DNA of 64,000 nucleotides from NCBI GenBank assembly GCA_021432635.1, contig MU270024.1, positions 248,001 to 312,000 on the forward strand, written 5' to 3'. The stretch is from Thozetella sp. PMI_491. Taxonomy: Eukaryota; Ascomycota; Sordariomycetes; Chaetosphaeriales; Chaetosphaeriaceae. How positions within the stretch are numbered: position 1 is the stretch's first letter; each line of letters starts with the position of its first letter. Shown here piece by piece: positions 61,393-64,000 of this stretch. The notes under the pieces are model-generated. The model ran no database searches and had not been told where the DNA came from. It saw only the letters and a program-made list of their open reading frames with translations. Both the position numbers and the translations under genes were made by a program.

Positions 61393-61990
61393 TCAATGTC
61401 AACTATGCGTTATAGAACTGATGAAGTTATCTACAGTGTCAAGCGAGAGGCGCGAGAGGAGACAGAATGGAACGCTCGGTACCTCCGATCCGTGCTTTTG
61501 ACCCTCATCTCTGAGCTCTATTCCAAGATCGTCAGTCCTTTCGATCTGGATACACTTGTCTCTAGACAGATCAAGTAGAGAATGGTCGCATTAAGAACGT
61601 ATTCTTTAGTTACCTGCAAGACCTCATAATTTTGACCCTTGTCTATCTCGCTTAGCTTTTTATGTTCTACAGCATTCAACAGTGATAGCCAGATCATTGA
61701 GAGTAGCGCAATAAACTCAGAAGATAGATTTTCTTAAATCTTGTCCCTAAAGATATCTTCGCTTTCCAATTGGGTTTCCAATCGTGTGACGGCCATTTCC
61801 GGCTTTGTAATGGGTACTGGGTTTAAGGTACTGCACGTGCCCTGAGAGGTATGAACCAGACTCCGCGGACACTATAATTTCGTTAACTGCCGCCCTCAGC
61901 TAGTGTTAGTATTTGCTCGACCTTCGCGTGGTATCACGGTGATCTAGGAAAATAAATTTTATGCAGGCAGCTATCCAGCTTACTTTCGTA
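61393..61990. other. Intergenic, 3' flank of the RING gene
   Basis: A 60-codon plus frame at 61396-61578 reads helix-rich (YLRSVLLTLISELYSKIV) but has no domain and no supporting context. Confidence 0.35.
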
Positions 61991-62607
61991 TTAACTTCTC
62001 CGGCTCCCATTCCCGGGACGTAGATAGCACTTGAGGCAGAGGGGGCAGCTGTTATGGCATCTTGTGTGCCAATCTTGAATGCAGGTGGAATGGTAGACAT
62101 GATCGCATGGCAGACAACGGATCAATTCATTGTCTACCAATGTTTCAAGGCAGATCGCGCTGCGAACGTAGGTGAAAGCAATAATTAGCACCGGCCCCGA
62201 CAAGCCAGCAGTCGTGAATGATGGTTAAAACCTCTTACCAAATCTGAATTGATTCGAAATAGCTTGTTTTCGGCGATGTCTTCTGCAAGTTCCTTTTCAG
62301 AAGCTCGTAAGTCTGCTCGGGCGCTACTTTCTGTAGCATCTGAATGCCATGATTCCTACTATTGCCCCGAGCAGCCTCGAGATTGTCTAGTGGCGTGGTA
62401 GAGCGGGCGAAACGGGTGATGTAGTACCTGCCCAAGACATGTTAGCTCATAATCCTCCGACTTGAAAACGTGGAAGGGGGTCGGCACATACGCTAAAAGG
62501 GCAATGAAAATGATTACCGCCAGCAGGACGAAACATATTATCAAGGCCCACGGCGATGAGGAACTTGGGTCGGAGCAGCTGGAGCCGACGCACTCCGGTG
62601 TCGTCAT
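61991..62607 (-). CDS. Membrane-anchored RING-H2 finger protein (E3 ligase-like), 157 aa
   Basis: Exons: 62607-62492, 62427-62239, 62159-61991. Intron 1 is 64 nt (GTATGT...GGGCAG with a GCTAAC branch) and intron 2 is 79 nt (GTAAGA...TTCGCAG); both are phase 2. Intron 2 splits the first zinc-ligand codon (TG|C). Residues 1-20 are a short luminal segment (MTTPECVGSSCSDPSSSSPW), then one membrane helix (ALIICFVLLAVIIFIALLA), then a charged linker. The RING-H2 domain reads CAICLETL ... CLPCDHVYHSTCIQDW ... CPLC, the C-x2-C, C-x-H-x2-H-x2-C, C-x2-C ligands. Probably a ubiquitin ligase on an internal membrane. Substrate unknown. Confidence 0.87.
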
Positions 62608-62750
62608 ATGGTTTCTCTTTCTCTTGGGAGCTTGTTGCAATTCGTGTTCTATGCCCACTGTTCACGCGAATCGTAGAACCTCTATAAATCTGGTTCCTTT
62701 TTACGAGTCCCGCGCCCCAGCCGCTACTAAGACTGCTGCTGCTGGTCGCA
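62608..62750. promoter_or_regulatory. Upstream region of the RING-H2 gene
   Basis: Short leader region with TATAAA-like sequence (TTTATAGAGG on the minus strand near 62680-62690). Confidence 0.3.
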
Positions 62751-63017
62751 TTAGGAGAGAGTACAGGTAGAGTGGTGGGCTGACGGCCGGCGCCTGACTC
62801 TGCTGGGTAGCCTGATTGCAGGGCCGACTATTTCCGGGCCGGGTAGAGGTATCGCCGCCACGTAGTTTGGGGCATCCCGAGTGGCGAAGTGTAATTTTGC
62901 AGGACGCCACTTCTCGCCTACGTAGCCCCGCCAGGGCTGCGCCTTAGCTTTGTCGCCAGTAATGGATGTTCTAATCAGTTGCTGCATACGCCAATCTGGT
63001 TGTTTCACATAGTCCAT
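62751..63017 (-). CDS. Hypothetical protein, 88 aa
   Basis: Minus ORF with an ATG at 63017. Reads MDYVKQPDWRMQQLIRTSIT, then KLHFATRDAPNYVAAIPLPG and a basic end. No signal peptide or domain. It may be a first exon of a gene whose later exons are unclear, or chance. Confidence 0.28.
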   Translation of the reverse strand: MDYVKQPDWRMQQLIRTSITGDKAKAQPWRGYVGEKWRPAKLHFATRDAPNYVAAIPLPGPEIVGPAIRLPSRVRRRPSAHHSTCTLS

Positions 63018-63471
63018 AATTCCGCAATTTTCTCTCTATCACAGCTGGGCAGCCAATCTACAAGCCATCCGCTCAGCATCGCGATGCCAAGTCGGCTACG
63101 TTCTAGACCCAGGTCGCTCCATTGAACAAGGAATGCACACACAAGGAATAAATGCATTTTCTCAAGCCTTGGAGATCCTAAGACGTCCCTGTGTTATGTA
63201 GCTGCATTAAAGCAGAGCTCAACTAATGCGTAGAATACTATGCACACCCACGACTTTGTCCCAAACCAAGTCGTACTGACTGCATCAGTGTACAGCAGAT
63301 TAAAAGGAAAGCATCAAACTATGACAGGAAACGTGTATTGACGAGGGTCCGGGCCTGTGAGAAGACCTCGGATCAAGTGCTTCGTCCCAACACCCCCATG
63401 ATCCGCAGCCGGCCTTCTGGGAACTAGGTCGATGAAGCATTAATCGCTACTAGTGAGAAATAAGTATGTTT
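63018..63471. other. Intergenic, no feature seen
   Basis: No ORF of note. Confidence 0.4.
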
Positions 63472-63660
63472 TCAATTGGTGGCATCGGTTGCGTACCACA
63501 CACCCGCCCACCACCGCTGCTTGAGCTGTAGCTGGTAGAACGCGTCCAGTTCACGGACAGCCAATGTGGTCTTTCCGCTGTACCGCACGCTCAAAGTCGG
63601 CGATCCGCGGAGGCGTTGGGAGGAGACTGCGGAGGCGAATATCTGAACTTGACAATCCCA
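63472..63660 (-). other. Protein-like terminal fragment
   Basis: An open minus frame ending in TGA reads FASAVSSQRLRGSPTLSVRY, then KTTLAVRELDAFYQLQLKQRWW and AGVWYATDATN. It looks like the C-terminal exon of a gene whose upstream part is missing or beyond my reading. A TTCAG acceptor-like sequence precedes it at about 63645-63649. No family recognised. Confidence 0.3.
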
Positions 63661-64000
63661 AAAATTAAACCGCTGTTGGGTGCTGTTAAATCAGGTTACA
63701 GTCATCTGACACAAATATCAATAGGCTCTCCGATACCGCGACTATCTTGTGCTTTGTCATAGAGGCTGCGTTCGGACCGGGACCAATTAATTGTAAATGA
63801 AAGTTGGCTTAGATGAGCCAAGCTGCTTTCGAGTACAGAGCGCCCATTGAAGAAGCGTAAGCACCAGGGCCGCTTGCACATGTCGCGCCTATCATTAAAG
63901 ATACCTTTGGACTACATGCTATCGCTGCCCTTTATCAAACTCCAGTTTCACTTGGATGCTATTCGCATTCAATCTTGGTACCTATTTATATGTCGCTATA
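63661..64000. other. Window end, no feature seen
   Basis: No supportable ORF up to the end of the window. Confidence 0.4.

Noticed and set aside
1-64000. CRISPR arrays, bacterial operons, rRNA genes
   Set aside because: No regularly spaced repeats, no prokaryotic gene spacing and abundant spliceosomal introns; no rRNA-like conserved stretches seen.

Overview
The window looks like nuclear DNA of a filamentous ascomycete (Pezizomycotina). Real genes are split by short GT-AG introns (mostly 40-80 nt) with CTAAC/CTGAC-type branch points. The families are typical of such fungi: DHA2 and sugar-porter MFS transporters, CBM18 chitin-binding protein, DUF4360, Ayg1-type hydrolase, DOMON-cytochrome b561, CCC1/VIT. 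There are no operons, ribosome binding sites or CRISPR arrays. The species cannot be named from this sequence alone.

Layout. 1-5.7 kb: a decayed P450 fragment, an F-box protein, a three-exon small secreted protein and a decayed frame. 6.7-8.5 kb: a DHA2-type drug/toxin efflux MFS. 8.5-11.4 kb: gene-poor DNA with two adjacent hairpins and a hAT-like remnant. 11.4-12.5 kb: an NAD(P)-dependent extended SDR. 12.8-13.6 kb: a stop-riddled aminoglycoside-phosphotransferase-like pseudogene. 14.6-18.7 kb: a cysteine-rich secreted protein, a frameshifted allantoate-permease-like pseudogene and a five-exon alpha/beta hydrolase. 20.5-23.5 kb: a CCC1/VIT metal transporter and a DOMON-b561 membrane protein. 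25.0-28.1 kb: a LINE RNase H-like remnant and a GH13 enzyme. 30.1-37.3 kb: three uncharacterised proteins in AT-rich surroundings. 37.9-38.7 kb: a decayed cysteine-repeat gene. 40.7-47.6 kb: an uncharacterised membrane protein, a two-domain CBM18 protein and an Ayg1-type hydrolase. 49.9-54.3 kb: a sugar transporter and a matrixin-like metalloprotease with a cysteine switch. 57-63.7 kb: a DUF4360 secreted protein, decayed frames and a membrane RING-H2 protein.

How the genes fit together. I see no single biosynthetic cluster with a backbone enzyme. The content fits an accessory, possibly subtelomeric or repeat-adjacent compartment: secreted or wall-directed proteins, transporters, stand-alone tailoring enzymes (SDR, hydrolases, an Ayg1-like polyketide hydrolase without a PKS) and at least eight decayed genes. 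In-frame TAG/TAA stops in the pseudogenes fit repeat-induced point mutation or ordinary decay.

Most gene models were assembled by hand from open frames, splice consensus and phase. Exon coordinates are given in each entry. Models whose exons join in phase and rebuild a recognisable domain are the firmest. Short single-exon ORFs without a recognisable domain are marked low confidence.
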